Assembly (NCBI RefSeq): GCF_000422805.1
Contig: NZ_KE383922.1
Coordinates: 757,200 to 821,199, forward strand
Reading direction: 5' to 3'
From: Nocardioides halotolerans DSM 19273
GTDB lineage: Bacteria > Actinomycetota > Actinomycetes > Propionibacteriales > Nocardioidaceae
DNA: 64,000 nt
The notes beneath the pieces are model-generated. The model searched no databases. It was not told the DNA's origin and saw nothing but the letters and a program-made list of their open reading frames with translations. Shown here in pieces: positions 1 through 8,620 of this stretch (its first letter is position 1; every line of letters begins with the position of its first letter). The position numbers and the translations under genes were made by a program.

Positions 1-560
1 AGACCCTGCTCGCCGAGTTCGCCGAGCGCGGGATCGGGTGGCATCCGGGCGTCCTGGTGCTCAGTCTCGACCCGGCCGCCCGCACCTGCGCGCTGTCCGA
101 CGGGACCGAGCTGCCCTACGACGTCTTCCTCGGCGTGCCGGTGCACCGCGCGCCGCGCGTCGTGCTCGAGTCCGGTCTGGCCGAGGACGGCTGGATCCCG
201 GTCGACCCGCTGACGCTGCGCACCAGGTACGACGACGTGTACGCCGTCGGAGACGTCACCAGCGTCGGGACCCCCAAGGCCGGCGTCTTCGCCGAGGGCC
301 AGGCCGCCGTCGTGGCCGCGCAGCTCGTCGCCCGGGCGCGAGGCGAGAGCGAGCCCGCGACGTACGACGGCCGCGGCACGTGCTACCTCGAGCTCGGCGG
401 GGGCCGGGTCGGCAAGGTCGAGGTCACGTTCCTCAGCGGCGAGATGCCCCGGGGCGCGCTGGAGGGGCCGAGCCTCGAGCTGGCGGCCGACAAGTCCGCC
501 TTCGGGGCGGACCGCGTCGCCCGCTGGTTCGGCAGGGACTGGACGCCGCTCGGCGGGTGA
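1..560 (+). CDS. FAD-dependent oxidoreductase, C-terminal part (SQR/NDH-2-like), cut by window start
   Basis: The reading frame is open from base 3 and ends at TGA 558-560, so about 185 C-terminal residues are visible and the start lies outside the window. A YAVGDV stretch followed by TPKAG and an F.EGQA.VVA helix is the second FAD-binding segment of pyridine-nucleotide/sulfide:quinone oxidoreductase-type flavoproteins. The C-terminal part (GRGTCYLELGGG and after) matches the tail of SQR-like proteins. Family membership is clear. The electron acceptor and substrate cannot be decided from this fragment, and the N-terminal Rossmann motif is missing only because of the window edge. The cupin gene follows 14 bases later, so the two may be co-transcribed. 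Confidence 0.75.
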   Translation, partial: TLLAEFAERGIGWHPGVLVLSLDPAARTCALSDGTELPYDVFLGVPVHRAPRVVLESGLAEDGWIPVDPLTLRTRYDDVYAVGDVTSVGTPKAGVFAEGQAAVVAAQLVARARGESEPATYDGRGTCYLELGGGRVGKVEVTFLSGEMPRGALEGPSLELAADKSAFGADRVARWFGRDWTPLGG

Positions 561-574
561 CGCACGCTGACCGG

Positions 575-958
575 GTGAGTGAAGCCGTGCCCGTCCGCGT
601 GTTCCGGTTCGACGAGCTCGAGGCCGCGGACCCCACCCCCGGCATGTTCCGCGAGCGCGCCTTCGAGCTGCCCCGCCTCTGGTCCGGCCGCGTGACGACC
701 GCGCCCGGTGCCGTCAGCGGCTGGCACCACCACGACCTCAACGAGTCGAGCCTCTACGTCGTCCGCGGGGTGCTCCGGCTGGAGTTCGAGGGCTTCGACG
801 GCCACCTCGACGCGCACGCCGGCGACTTCGTGCACGTGCCGGCGTTCACCGTGCACCGCGAGTCCAACCCGACCGACGAGCCGAGCGTCGCTGTCATCGC
901 CCGCGCCGGCGGGGGCATCCCGACGGTCAACGTCGACCCGCCCTCGCGCGTCATCTAG
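575..958 (+). CDS. Cupin domain protein
   Basis: This is a 127-residue protein starting at GTG 575. The frame is open further upstream but that part overlaps the preceding gene in another frame. A single cupin fold is visible: GWHHHDLNES gives the first cupin motif (metal-binding HHH and E), then a G-rich strand, then HAGDFVHVPAFTVHRE as the second motif with a His. Such small cupins bind one metal and serve as dioxygenases, isomerases or sensors; the substrate cannot be told. It follows the flavoprotein by 14 bases and could share its transcript. Confidence 0.7.
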   Translation: MSEAVPVRVFRFDELEAADPTPGMFRERAFELPRLWSGRVTTAPGAVSGWHHHDLNESSLYVVRGVLRLEFEGFDGHLDAHAGDFVHVPAFTVHRESNPTDEPSVAVIARAGGGIPTVNVDPPSRVI

Positions 959-992
959 GCCATGACCTAGCCACAGACCACAGGAGGTCCCC

Positions 993-1874
993 ATGAACGT
1001 CAGGTCGTTGCGCCCCGCCACGGCGCTCGTCGCGCTCGGTGTCGCGCTGCTGTCCACCCCCGTCGCGACGGCCGCCCCGTCCGACCCGTCCCGGCCCCGG
1101 GCCGCGCTCCCCACGCTCACCTCGGTCCAGGCCCAGCACGTGGGCAAGGTCGACCGGGTGACCTTCGGGTTCGTCAACGGCGCGCCCACCAACATCCACC
1201 TCGAGTGGGTCGACACCCTGCGCCACGACGGCTCCGGGCTGCCGGTGCGCGTCGCCGGGGCGAAGGTGCTGATGGTGGTGTTCAACAACGCGCTTGCTCA
1301 CGACTCGGGCGGCGCCACGGTGCGCAACCGCACGGCGTTCGCGCTGCCCAACGTGATCACGGCGGTCGGCGCGGGCGACTTCGAGGGGTCGGTCTCCTTC
1401 GGGCTCGGGGTGCAGAAGCGCACGTCGTACACCGTCACCACGCTGCACGGCCCCGACCGGGTGGTCGTCGACGTCGCGGCGGGGTTCCGCACGACCACAC
1501 GGAAGGTGTGGTTCGGCGACCGCAACGCGGACGTCGTGGCGGTGAACCGGCCGGTGCCCGCCGCCGCGCCCGCGGCAGGCGCCCTGCGGTCGCTCTTCGC
1601 CGGTCCGCTGCGGTCGGAGCGCGCGGACGGGCTGCGGCTCGTGAGGTCCGGAGCCTGGGGCTTCGACCGGCTCAGCGTGGTCGACGGCGTCGCCCGGCTC
1701 CGGCTGACCCGCGGCTGCCGGAGCGGCGGCTCGACGACCACGATCGCCAGCGAGATCATGCCGACGCTGCGGCAGTTCCCGACCGTCGACTGGGTCAAGA
1801 TCTACGGTCCGGGCGGCCGCACCGAGGACCCGACCGGCCCCTCCGACTCGATCCCGCTCTGCCTCGAGCCCTAG
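993..1874 (+). CDS. Secreted AMIN-like / GerMN-like domain protein
   Basis: A 293-residue protein with an AGGAGG-type ribosome site just upstream of ATG 993. Residues 1-28 form a Sec signal peptide (basic start, hydrophobic stretch ALVALGVALLSTPV, cleavage near ATAAPS). About residues 45-165 resemble the actinobacterial AMIN-like beta domain (HVGKVDRVTFGF at its start, HGPDRVVVDV at its end). About residues 168-290 resemble the GerMN (spore germination/LpqB) domain, with a KVWFGDRN strand, a repeated RP-V segment and a final WVKIYG-G strand. This suggests an exported cell-wall-associated protein, but no enzymatic role is visible. It converges on the GrpB gene with a 4-base overlap. Confidence 0.7.
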   Translation: MNVRSLRPATALVALGVALLSTPVATAAPSDPSRPRAALPTLTSVQAQHVGKVDRVTFGFVNGAPTNIHLEWVDTLRHDGSGLPVRVAGAKVLMVVFNNALAHDSGGATVRNRTAFALPNVITAVGAGDFEGSVSFGLGVQKRTSYTVTTLHGPDRVVVDVAAGFRTTTRKVWFGDRNADVVAVNRPVPAAAPAAGALRSLFAGPLRSERADGLRLVRSGAWGFDRLSVVDGVARLRLTRGCRSGGSTTTIASEIMPTLRQFPTVDWVKIYGPGGRTEDPTGPSDSIPLCLEP

Positions 1875-2506
1875 GGATCGGAGCCCGGCCGCGGCTGCGG
1901 GTCGTGTTCGTGTGCGGGGTCGGCGGCGAAGATCCGCTCGTAGAGGTCGTAGACCAGCGCGGCCTTGTGGTTGTTGTAGTCCATTCCGTCGGTGAAGCCG
2001 CGCGCTCCCAGCTCCCTCTTCAGCGCCGCGTAGGCCGCGTGGTCGTCGGGGTGGGTGCGCAGCCAGTCGCGGAACATGACGTGCCGCTGCGGCTCGGGCG
2101 TCCCGGGTGGGAAGACGTGCAGGTTGGTGTGCGGGAGCACGGTCAGGAGCCGGTGCTCCTCCCAGTCGGGCTCGCGGATCCGCAGGGTGAAGCCCGCCGC
2201 CTCGAGCTTCGGCACGTACGCCGCCTCGTCAGCGCTGTCGGCGACGATCAGGTCGATGTCGATCACCGGTTTGGCCGCCATGCCCGGCACCGAGGTCGAG
2301 CCCACGTGCTCCAGCGACAGCACTGCGTCTCCCAGTGCCTCGCGGACCCGCCCGGCGATCGCCTCGAACATCGCCGGCCAGCCCTCGTCGTACGGCACCA
2401 CCTCGATCGTCCGAGGCGGCGGCGCCCCCACTCGCACCTTCGCCACCTCGTCGAGGTCGGCGAGCTCGTAGGGTCGCCAGAGCGGGTGGACGGGCACCCG
2501 GCCCAC
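1871..2506 (-). CDS. GrpB family protein (UPF0157), nucleotidyltransferase-like fold
   Basis: A 211-residue protein with a GTG start at 2506. The diagnostic GrpB motif HVGSTSVPGM..KPVIDIDL is present at about residues 67-88, followed by WEEHRLLTVLP..NLHVF and a C-terminal D..NNHKAALV segment. GrpB proteins have a nucleotidyltransferase-like fold, and GSTS-P is the region matching its Gly-Ser motif. The biological role is unknown, although some are fused to CoaE. It is convergent with the secreted protein and lies 15 bases downstream of hsaB, so read-through from the hsa operon is possible. Confidence 0.8.
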   Translation of the reverse strand: MGRVPVHPLWRPYELADLDEVAKVRVGAPPPRTIEVVPYDEGWPAMFEAIAGRVREALGDAVLSLEHVGSTSVPGMAAKPVIDIDLIVADSADEAAYVPKLEAAGFTLRIREPDWEEHRLLTVLPHTNLHVFPPGTPEPQRHVMFRDWLRTHPDDHAAYAALKRELGARGFTDGMDYNNHKAALVYDLYERIFAADPAHEHDPQPRPGSDP

Positions 2507-2521
2507 TGTAGGACCGGGCGG

Positions 2522-3178
2522 TCAGCCCTCGGTCGAGGTGTACTTCCCGCGGAAGAACAGGAGCGGCTCGTCGGTGTCGTGGACGCCGAGGTCGAGCACC
2601 CGCCCCACCACGATGTAGTGGTCGCCGGCCTCGTGGACGTGGTGGATCTGGCAGTCGACGTAGCCGAGGGTGCCGTCGATCAGGGGCGCGCCGGTGGCCG
2701 GCGCGGGCTGCCAGTTGACGCCGGAGAACTTGTCGTGACCGCGGCTGGCCATCTGGTTGGAGAGCTCGGCCTGGTCGGCGGCGAGGAAATTGACGCAGAA
2801 CTTGCCCGACCGCTGGATCGCCGGCCAGGCGCGCGAGGTCTTGGCCGGGATGAACAGCACCAGCGGCGGGTTGAGCGAGACCGAGGAGAACGACTGGCAG
2901 GTCAGGCCGACCGGCGCGCCGCCGCTGATGGAGGTGACGACGGTGACCCCGGAGGCGAAGCGGCCCAGCACGTCGCGGAACTGGCGGGCCGCGGCGACCG
3001 CCTCGGGGTCGTCCGCGTCGACGAAGGTGTCCTCGCCGGGGCGGAACTGGAAGTCGTACATCGAGTCGCCCAGCCACGACTCGATGAGGTCGTGGCTCGG
3101 CCAGGTCTCCTTCGCGTCGCTGCGCATCCCGTCGGGGACGTCCCCGTGCGGGATGCGGTGCGCTGGCGACTCGGTCAC
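2522..3178 (-). CDS. hsaB: HsaB-type flavin reductase of the 3-HSA hydroxylase
   Basis: A 218-residue flavin reductase domain protein (GTG 3178; ATG 3127 would give a shorter form). It supplies reduced flavin to HsaA, which hydroxylates 3-HSA to the catechol 3,4-DHSA. The flavin-reductase signature runs from FRDVLGRFASGVTVVTS through GLTCQSFSSVSLNPPLVLF, then FCVNFLA and DKFSGV.W; a late GDHYIVVGRV gives the conserved GDH turn. Compared with mycobacterial HsaB (about 187 residues) there is an extra N-terminal stretch of about 45 residues. It lies last in hsaADCB, 17 bases after hsaC, in the same order as in M. tuberculosis. Confidence 0.9.
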   Translation of the reverse strand: MTESPAHRIPHGDVPDGMRSDAKETWPSHDLIESWLGDSMYDFQFRPGEDTFVDADDPEAVAAARQFRDVLGRFASGVTVVTSISGGAPVGLTCQSFSSVSLNPPLVLFIPAKTSRAWPAIQRSGKFCVNFLAADQAELSNQMASRGHDKFSGVNWQPAPATGAPLIDGTLGYVDCQIHHVHEAGDHYIVVGRVLDLGVHDTDEPLLFFRGKYTSTEG

Positions 3179-3195
3179 GCGATCCACGGTATGCG

Positions 3196-4092
3196 CTAGC
3201 CTCCGGCGCCGAAGTCGTGGCCCCAGTAGGAGACGGCGGTCGACTCCCGCGCGACCCAGCGGGCGTCGTCGACGGTGAGCCCGTCGGTGCCGAACTCGAC
3301 GTCGAACCCGCCCGGCGACCGTACGTAGAACGAGATCATCTCGTCGTTCATGTGCCGGCCGAGGGTCGCCGACAGCGGCGCCTGGTGCTTGCGCACCCGC
3401 TCCAGCGCCCGGCCGACGTGGTCGAGCTCGTCGACCTCGAGCATGATGTGCACGCACTTCGAGGGGTTCGGCATCGGCAGGAACGCCAGCGAGTGGTGTC
3501 GGGGGTTGACCCCGAGGAACCGCAGCCACACCTTCGAGCCGGGCTCCTTGCCGACGAACTCGCCGGGCATGCTCATCGAGTCGCGCAGCCGGAACCCGAG
3601 CGTGTCGCGGTAGAACCGCAGCCCCTCCACGTCGTCGGTCACCGGCAGCACGATGTGGCCCATCCCCTGGTCGCCGGTGACGAACCTCGCGGCGTACGGC
3701 GTCACGACCGGGCGGGCCTCGTAGGTGATGCCGTGGAACAGCTCGAAGACGTTGTCGAAGGGGTCGCGGAACCGCAGCAGCTCCTGCACCCGGCGCTCGG
3801 CGAGCTCGTCGGGAGTGCCCTCCTCGACCTCGACGCCGGCCTTCTCGAGGTGCTCGCGGGCCTCCTGGAGCGCGGCGTGGTCGGCGAGCTCCCAGCCGAC
3901 GCAGTCGAGCTGGTCGACGTCGGACGGGAAGACGACCAGCCGGGCCGAGACCTCGTCGATCCGCCAGTACTGGTGGTCGGGGTTCGGGCCGCGGCCGGCC
4001 GCGAGGCCGAGCACCTTGCCGGCGAACGTCGTCCACTGGTCGAGGTCGGTCGAGGCCACGCGGACGTAGCCCATGGACCTGATGTCGATCAC
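3196..4092 (-). CDS. hsaC: HsaC, 3,4-DHSA 4,5-extradiol dioxygenase
   Basis: A 298-residue type I extradiol dioxygenase (two VOC modules) that opens the aromatic A ring of 3,4-DHSA by meta-cleavage. With the GTG start at 4092, the Fe(II) ligands fall at His146 (GMGH), His215 (CVHIML) and Glu266 (FDVEFG), and the acid/base His at 200 (HHSLAF). As far as I recall these ligand numbers equal those of M. tuberculosis HsaC, which supports this start over the internal ATG at 4074. The GTG overlaps the hsaD stop codon (GTGA), a sign of translational coupling. The steroid assignment rests on sequence similarity plus the hsaADCB context. Confidence 0.95.
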   Translation of the reverse strand: MIDIRSMGYVRVASTDLDQWTTFAGKVLGLAAGRGPNPDHQYWRIDEVSARLVVFPSDVDQLDCVGWELADHAALQEAREHLEKAGVEVEEGTPDELAERRVQELLRFRDPFDNVFELFHGITYEARPVVTPYAARFVTGDQGMGHIVLPVTDDVEGLRFYRDTLGFRLRDSMSMPGEFVGKEPGSKVWLRFLGVNPRHHSLAFLPMPNPSKCVHIMLEVDELDHVGRALERVRKHQAPLSATLGRHMNDEMISFYVRSPGGFDVEFGTDGLTVDDARWVARESTAVSYWGHDFGAGG

Positions 4093-4976
4093 GAGCGCTC
4101 CCTGTGGCGGGCGAGGAATGCGGTGGCGACCTCGGCGAACTCGTCGGCGGCCTCGATCTGGGCCCAGTGCCCGCAGTTGGGGAAGACGTGCAGGGTCGCC
4201 CGCGGGATCGCCTTGAGCGCGACGAGCGCGCCGTCGAGCGGGTTGACGCGGTCCTCGCGGCCCCAGGTCAGCAGCGTGTGCTTGCGGATCCGGTGGGCCT
4301 CGCGCCAGAGCATGCCGTCCTCGCGGGTCTCCGGGTCGAAGAACGACATCCCCATCGAGATCATCGCCTCGCGGGCCCCCGGCGCGGTCGCGTCGGCGTA
4401 GCGCTCCTCGACCAGCTCGTCGGTGACGAGGTCCTGGTTGACGACCATCGTGGAGATGAACGCGCGGAGGGCCTCGCGGCTCGGCTCCATGTTGAACTCG
4501 GTGAGCCGCTTGACGCCCTCGGTCGGGTCGGCGTGGAAGAGGTTGAGCGAGAGCCCGCCCGGCCCCATCAGGATCAGCCGGCCGACCCGGTCGGGATGGT
4601 CGATGGCGAGCCGGCTCGCCGTGCCGCCGCCGAGGCTGTTGCCGAGCAGGTGCACCCGCTCGATGCCGAGCTCGTCGAGGAGCCGGACCACGTAGCCGGC
4701 CGAGAAGCGGAAGTAGTTGCCGACCACCGGCGGCTTGTCGGACCCGCCAAAGCCCGGCTGGTCGACGAGCAGGGTGTGGAAGGTGCTCGCGAACCGCGGC
4801 AGCGCCGACCCGAAGTTGGACCACGCGGACGCGCCCGGCCCGCCGCCGTGCAGCATCAGCAGCGGCAGGTCGCCGCCGACGCCGGTGGGCGTGCCCGGCC
4901 CGGCCTCGTAGTAGTTGAGCGTGAGGTCGCCGGCCTTCGCCGATCGGCGTACCGACTCCTTGTCGTACGCCGTCAC
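4089..4976 (-). CDS. hsaD: HsaD, 4,9-DSHA hydrolase (meta-cleavage product hydrolase)
   Basis: A 295-residue alpha/beta hydrolase that splits the HsaC product (4,9-DSHA) into HIP (the C/D-ring propionate) and HHD. Visible features are the oxyanion-hole motif LMLHGGGPGASAW, nucleophile Ser114 in GNSLGGG, Asp242 in GREDRVNP and His270 in NCGHWAQ. These are within one residue of the triad I recall for M. tuberculosis HsaD (114/241/269). The GTG start at 4976 lies 2 bases after the hsaA stop. A GTGA overlap joins it to hsaC. Confidence 0.95.
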   Translation of the reverse strand: MTAYDKESVRRSAKAGDLTLNYYEAGPGTPTGVGGDLPLLMLHGGGPGASAWSNFGSALPRFASTFHTLLVDQPGFGGSDKPPVVGNYFRFSAGYVVRLLDELGIERVHLLGNSLGGGTASRLAIDHPDRVGRLILMGPGGLSLNLFHADPTEGVKRLTEFNMEPSREALRAFISTMVVNQDLVTDELVEERYADATAPGAREAMISMGMSFFDPETREDGMLWREAHRIRKHTLLTWGREDRVNPLDGALVALKAIPRATLHVFPNCGHWAQIEAADEFAEVATAFLARHRERS

Positions 4977-4978
4977 GG

Positions 4979-6157
4979 TCAGTACATCCCCGGGTCGATC
5001 TTGTGTCCGAACTCGTGGGCGCCGAACATCTGCAGCGCGCGCTCGGGGTCGTTGGCGGCGTGCACCCGGCCGGCGTGGGCGTCGCGCCACGCCCGCTGCA
5101 GCGGCGTTCCCTCGGTGAGGGCGCGGCCGCCGGAGGCCTCGAACAGCGAGTCGATCGCGTCGATCGCGCGCTGCGAGCCGAGCACCTGGTCGCGGCGCAC
5201 CTTGAGCCGCAGCTTGAGGGGGATCTGCTCCCCCTTGGCGACGTGGTCCTGCGCCTCGCGGATGTTGTTGACCAGCAGCGCCCAGGCGGCGTCGATCTCG
5301 CTGCTCGCCCGGGCGATGCGCACGGCCGCGAACGGGTCGAGCGAGGCCTTCTCGCCGAGGTAGGCCGCGCGGGTGCGCTTCTGCTGCATCTCGACGTGCT
5401 CCTGGTAGGCGCCCATCGCCATGCCGATGATCGGGGTGGTGATGGTGCCGGTGAAGATCGAGTGGAAGGGCAGCTTGTAGAGGTCGGAGGTGTTCTGCTC
5501 CTGGCCCGGACCCCTGCACTGGCCGGTCTCGCCCATGCTCAGCGTGAACGCCTCGGGCACGAAGACGTCGTCGACGACGATGTCGTTGGAGCCGGTGCCG
5601 CTGAGTCCGATCATGTGCCAGACGTCGTTGATCGTGTAGTCCTTGCGCGGGACCAGGAACGTCTTGAAGTCGACGACGTTGCCGTCGGCGTTGAAGACCA
5701 GCCCCCCGAGCAGGACCCAGGTGCAGTGGTCGCACCCGGAGCTGAAGCTCCACTTGCCGCTGAGGACGTAGCCGCCCTCGGTCACCGTGGCCTTGCCCGT
5801 CGGCGCGTACGACGAGCTCAGCCGCGTGTTGGTGTCCTCGCCCCAGACCGCCTGCTGCGCCTCGTCCGCGAACAGCGCCACCTGCCACGGGTGCACGCCG
5901 ACCACGCTGGAGACCCAGCCGGTCGAGCCGCAGGCGCTCGCGATGTCGCGGACCGCTGTGTAGAACGTGACCGGGTCGGCCTCGAGGCCGTCGAACCGCC
6001 GGGGCTGCAGGAGCCGGAAGAACCCGACCTCCTCCAGCTCCTTGATCGAGGCCTCCGGGACGACGCGCAGGCGCTCGGCCTCGTCAGCCCGGTCACGGAA
6101 CGTGGGCAGCAGGTCGCGGACCCCGTCAAGGACTGACTGAGCCGCAGTCTGGGACAT
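4979..6157 (-). CDS. hsaA: HsaA, 3-HSA flavin-dependent monooxygenase (oxygenase subunit)
   Basis: A 392-residue two-component flavin monooxygenase with an acyl-CoA dehydrogenase fold. With HsaB it hydroxylates 3-HSA at C-4. Markers are the N-terminal RVVPEASIKELEEVGFF helix, W.FSSGCDHCTWVLLGG in the middle, GTGSNDIVVDDVFVPE, and a C-terminal DP...MFGAHE. The length matches known HsaA (about 394). The ATG at 6157 is preceded by a purine-rich GAGGAGAGAG site. It is the first gene of hsaADCB and has a perfect KstR operator about 35 bases upstream. Confidence 0.95.
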   Translation of the reverse strand: MSQTAAQSVLDGVRDLLPTFRDRADEAERLRVVPEASIKELEEVGFFRLLQPRRFDGLEADPVTFYTAVRDIASACGSTGWVSSVVGVHPWQVALFADEAQQAVWGEDTNTRLSSSYAPTGKATVTEGGYVLSGKWSFSSGCDHCTWVLLGGLVFNADGNVVDFKTFLVPRKDYTINDVWHMIGLSGTGSNDIVVDDVFVPEAFTLSMGETGQCRGPGQEQNTSDLYKLPFHSIFTGTITTPIIGMAMGAYQEHVEMQQKRTRAAYLGEKASLDPFAAVRIARASSEIDAAWALLVNNIREAQDHVAKGEQIPLKLRLKVRRDQVLGSQRAIDAIDSLFEASGGRALTEGTPLQRAWRDAHAGRVHAANDPERALQMFGAHEFGHKIDPGMY

Positions 6158-6190
6158 TCGCTCTCTCCTCTTCCTGTGGTGCGCCCCAAT

Positions 6191-6208
6191 ACTAGAACAC
6201 GTTCTAGT
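6191..6208. promoter_or_regulatory. KstR operator at the hsaA promoter
   Basis: Perfect 8-base arms ACTAGAAC and GTTCTAGT flank AC. The core TAGAACACGTTCTA (6193-6206) fits the KstR consensus TNNAACNNGTTNNA. On the minus strand a TAGTAT hexamer (-10-like) overlaps the downstream arm, placing the start of transcription about 30 bases before hsaA. This is the strongest palindrome of the eight boxes in the window. Confidence 0.9.
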
Positions 6209-6241
6209 CCTGAGTCGAGGGCGCGCGGGAGGAGGCGGGTC

Positions 6242-6817
6242 TCAGCCCTGCTCGGCCGCCCTGGCGGCGTCCTCGACGCGGCCGACGTACGCCGGCCAGT
6301 CGTAGCCGTCCTCGATGTTGCCGTCCCCCGGCTTGCGCCCGACCTGGCCGTCGATGGTCTCGCGCACGATGTCGGCGTGTCCGGCGTGCCGGGCGGTCTC
6401 GGACACCATGTGCACCAGGATCTGGTGCAGGGTCACCTCGTCGTCCTCGCCCCACCACGGCACCCGCCCGACCGTGTCGAGCTCGCACTCCTCGAAGGTG
6501 ACGGCGGCGTGCGTCCAGGCGGTGCGGTAGAGGTCGAGCACCCACTCCCGGCTCTCGTCGGGGGCGAGGTAGAGGTCGTCGTTCATGTCGGCGTCGTCGT
6601 CGTGCCAGGGCAGCGCGATCCCGCTCGGCCGCCCGAAGGTGTCGCCGAAGTAGCCCAGCTCGACGCTCGCCAGGTGCTTGACCAGCCCCAGCAGGTTGGT
6701 GCCGGTCGGCGTCATCGGGCGGCGGGCGTCGTAGTCGCTCAGCCCCTCGACCTTCCAGACGATGGCGTCGCGGGCGCTCTGGAGGTACTCGACCAGGGTC
6801 TCCTTGGGTGTCTTCAC
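6242..6817 (-). CDS. DinB superfamily protein (DUF664-like)
   Basis: A 191-residue protein of the DinB/mycothiol-dependent maleylpyruvate isomerase-like four-helix fold. The conserved His come from LVKHLASVELGYF and from VHMVSETARHAGHADIVRE, which together form the usual three-His metal site. The end (DGNIEDGYDW..Y) is typical of the actinobacterial DUF664 group. GTG 6817 was chosen; an upstream start would add about ten Arg-rich residues. No pathway can be assigned. It sits between the hsa operon and an efflux pump on the same strand, 49 bases from the pump. Confidence 0.75.
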   Translation of the reverse strand: MKTPKETLVEYLQSARDAIVWKVEGLSDYDARRPMTPTGTNLLGLVKHLASVELGYFGDTFGRPSGIALPWHDDDADMNDDLYLAPDESREWVLDLYRTAWTHAAVTFEECELDTVGRVPWWGEDDEVTLHQILVHMVSETARHAGHADIVRETIDGQVGRKPGDGNIEDGYDWPAYVGRVEDAARAAEQG

Positions 6818-6866
6818 CCGCCTGAGCCTGCCAACCCCGGCGGCCACGGGCCACCGGGTTGAGGTG

Positions 6867-8462
6867 CTAGTGGACGACGACCGGCGGCTGGCCCTCGTCG
6901 TCGAGGAGGTGCGTCACCTCGCGCCGCCGCGGCAGCAGCAGGGCCGGCACCAGGGTGAGGGCGACGAGGACCCAGGCGACCCAGTAGGTCTGGGCGAACG
7001 CCGACGCCGCGTCGGTGAGGCCCCGGGCGACGTAGGCCGGGTCGACGCCGAGCCGGGCGAAGACCTCCGGGCGGGTGTTCGACAGGATCGCCGCTCCGGC
7101 CTCGGTGATGCCGCCCCCTCCCCCCGCCGACTCGGTGCCGGGCACCACCGGCGAGTCGTTGAGGTGGTTGGTCAGGAGCACCGACATCGTCGCGACGCCG
7201 ACCGAGCTCGAGATCTGCTGGGTGATGTTGACCAGCGTCGACCCCCGGGCGACCTCGTGGGCGGTCAGCGTCTTCAGCGCCGAGGTGAACAGCGGCATCA
7301 TCGTGGAGCCCATCCCCATGCCCATCACCACCAGCATCGGGATGAGCACCGCGTAGGAGGTGTGCTCGTCGATCTGCGTCAGCCCGAACATGCCGACGAC
7401 GATCAGCGCGATGCCCACGGGCGCGATCCGGCCCACGGGCATCTTGTCGACCAGGCGGCCGGCGATCGGCATCGTGAGCATGGCGCCCAGACCCTGGGGC
7501 GCCACGAGGAGCCCGGCGTGCAGGGTGGACTCGCCGCGGATCTGCTGGAAGTACGTCGGCACGAGCAGCAGGCCACCGAAGAACGCCGCGGCGAACATGA
7601 ACATCGTGATGACGGAGACCGTCAGGTTGCGGTTCTTGAACAGCCGCAGGTCGAGCAGCGGGTGCTCGGGGCGGAACGAGTGCCACACGAACGCGAGCAT
7701 CAGCACGGCCCCCACCAGCATCGACACCCACACGCGCGGGGCCCCGAAGTCGCCGCCCTCCTGCGGGAGCGAGGAGACACCGAAGAGGAACAGCGCGAGG
7801 CCCGGCGACATCAGGGCCATGCCGAGGAAGTCGAAGGACTCCGAGGGCTCGGGGGTGTCCTTGGCGAGCACCTTCGACGCATAGACGAGCGCGGTGGCGC
7901 CGAGCGGGACGTTGATCAGGAAGATCCAGTGCCAGCTGGCCTGCTGGATCAGGAGGCCGCCGAGGATCGGGCCGAGGATGGGTCCGAGGAGCATCGGCAC
8001 CCCGAGGATCGCCATCAGCCGGCCCATCCGGTGCGGGCCGGCGGCCCTGGTCATGATCGTCATGCCGAGCGGCATCAGCATCCCGCCGCCGAGGCCCTGC
8101 AGGACCCGGAAGGCGATCAGCATGTCGATGCTCGTCGCGGTCGCGCACAGGGCCGAGCCCAGTGTGAACAGGAGGATCGCGGTCAGGTAGAGGCGCTTGG
8201 TGCCGAACCGGTCGGCCGCCCAGCCCGCCATCGGGATCACCGTCGCCAGCGCGAGCGTGTAGGCGGTGACCGTCCAGGCGACGTGGGAGTAGGCGATCTC
8301 GTGACCGCCGCTGCCGAACTCGGCCTGGAACGTCGGCAGCGCGACGTTGACCACGGTGATGTCGAGGATCGACATGATCGCGCCGAGCACGACGACCCCC
8401 GCGATCTTCAGGACGGCTGCGTCGATGTGCTCCGGATAGTCGGTCTGGGTCGTGGACGTCAT
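6867..8462 (-). CDS. DHA2 (EmrB/QacA) family MFS efflux transporter, 14 TM
   Basis: A 531-residue membrane protein. Motif C/D1 of drug:H+ antiporters is seen in SILDITVVNVALP near residue 32, and motif A in GWAADRFGTKRLYL. The antiporter glycine-rich GxxxGPxxGG motif appears as LLGPILGPILGGLL, followed by W.WIFLINVPLG. Length and hydropathy fit 14 membrane segments. Such pumps export hydrophobic compounds with proton influx. A role in exporting toxic steroid intermediates is possible from its position between hsa operons but is only inference; no KstR box lies in front of it. Confidence 0.85.
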   Translation of the reverse strand: MTSTTQTDYPEHIDAAVLKIAGVVVLGAIMSILDITVVNVALPTFQAEFGSGGHEIAYSHVAWTVTAYTLALATVIPMAGWAADRFGTKRLYLTAILLFTLGSALCATATSIDMLIAFRVLQGLGGGMLMPLGMTIMTRAAGPHRMGRLMAILGVPMLLGPILGPILGGLLIQQASWHWIFLINVPLGATALVYASKVLAKDTPEPSESFDFLGMALMSPGLALFLFGVSSLPQEGGDFGAPRVWVSMLVGAVLMLAFVWHSFRPEHPLLDLRLFKNRNLTVSVITMFMFAAAFFGGLLLVPTYFQQIRGESTLHAGLLVAPQGLGAMLTMPIAGRLVDKMPVGRIAPVGIALIVVGMFGLTQIDEHTSYAVLIPMLVVMGMGMGSTMMPLFTSALKTLTAHEVARGSTLVNITQQISSSVGVATMSVLLTNHLNDSPVVPGTESAGGGGGITEAGAAILSNTRPEVFARLGVDPAYVARGLTDAASAFAQTYWVAWVLVALTLVPALLLPRRREVTHLLDDEGQPPVVVH

Positions 8463-8620
8463 GGATCCCTTCCGAGGCAGGTGGGGTGAGACGCGCGCGG
8501 ACGACTCGTGCGGCGAGAGGCACGGCCGTCGGGGTGCGCGACGACGAGCCCGAAGAGCCTAGGGCCTTCGAGCCGTTCGCGCGCGGGAGTTTTCCGTCCC
8601 TGCCCGGAGCGCGGGAGCGC

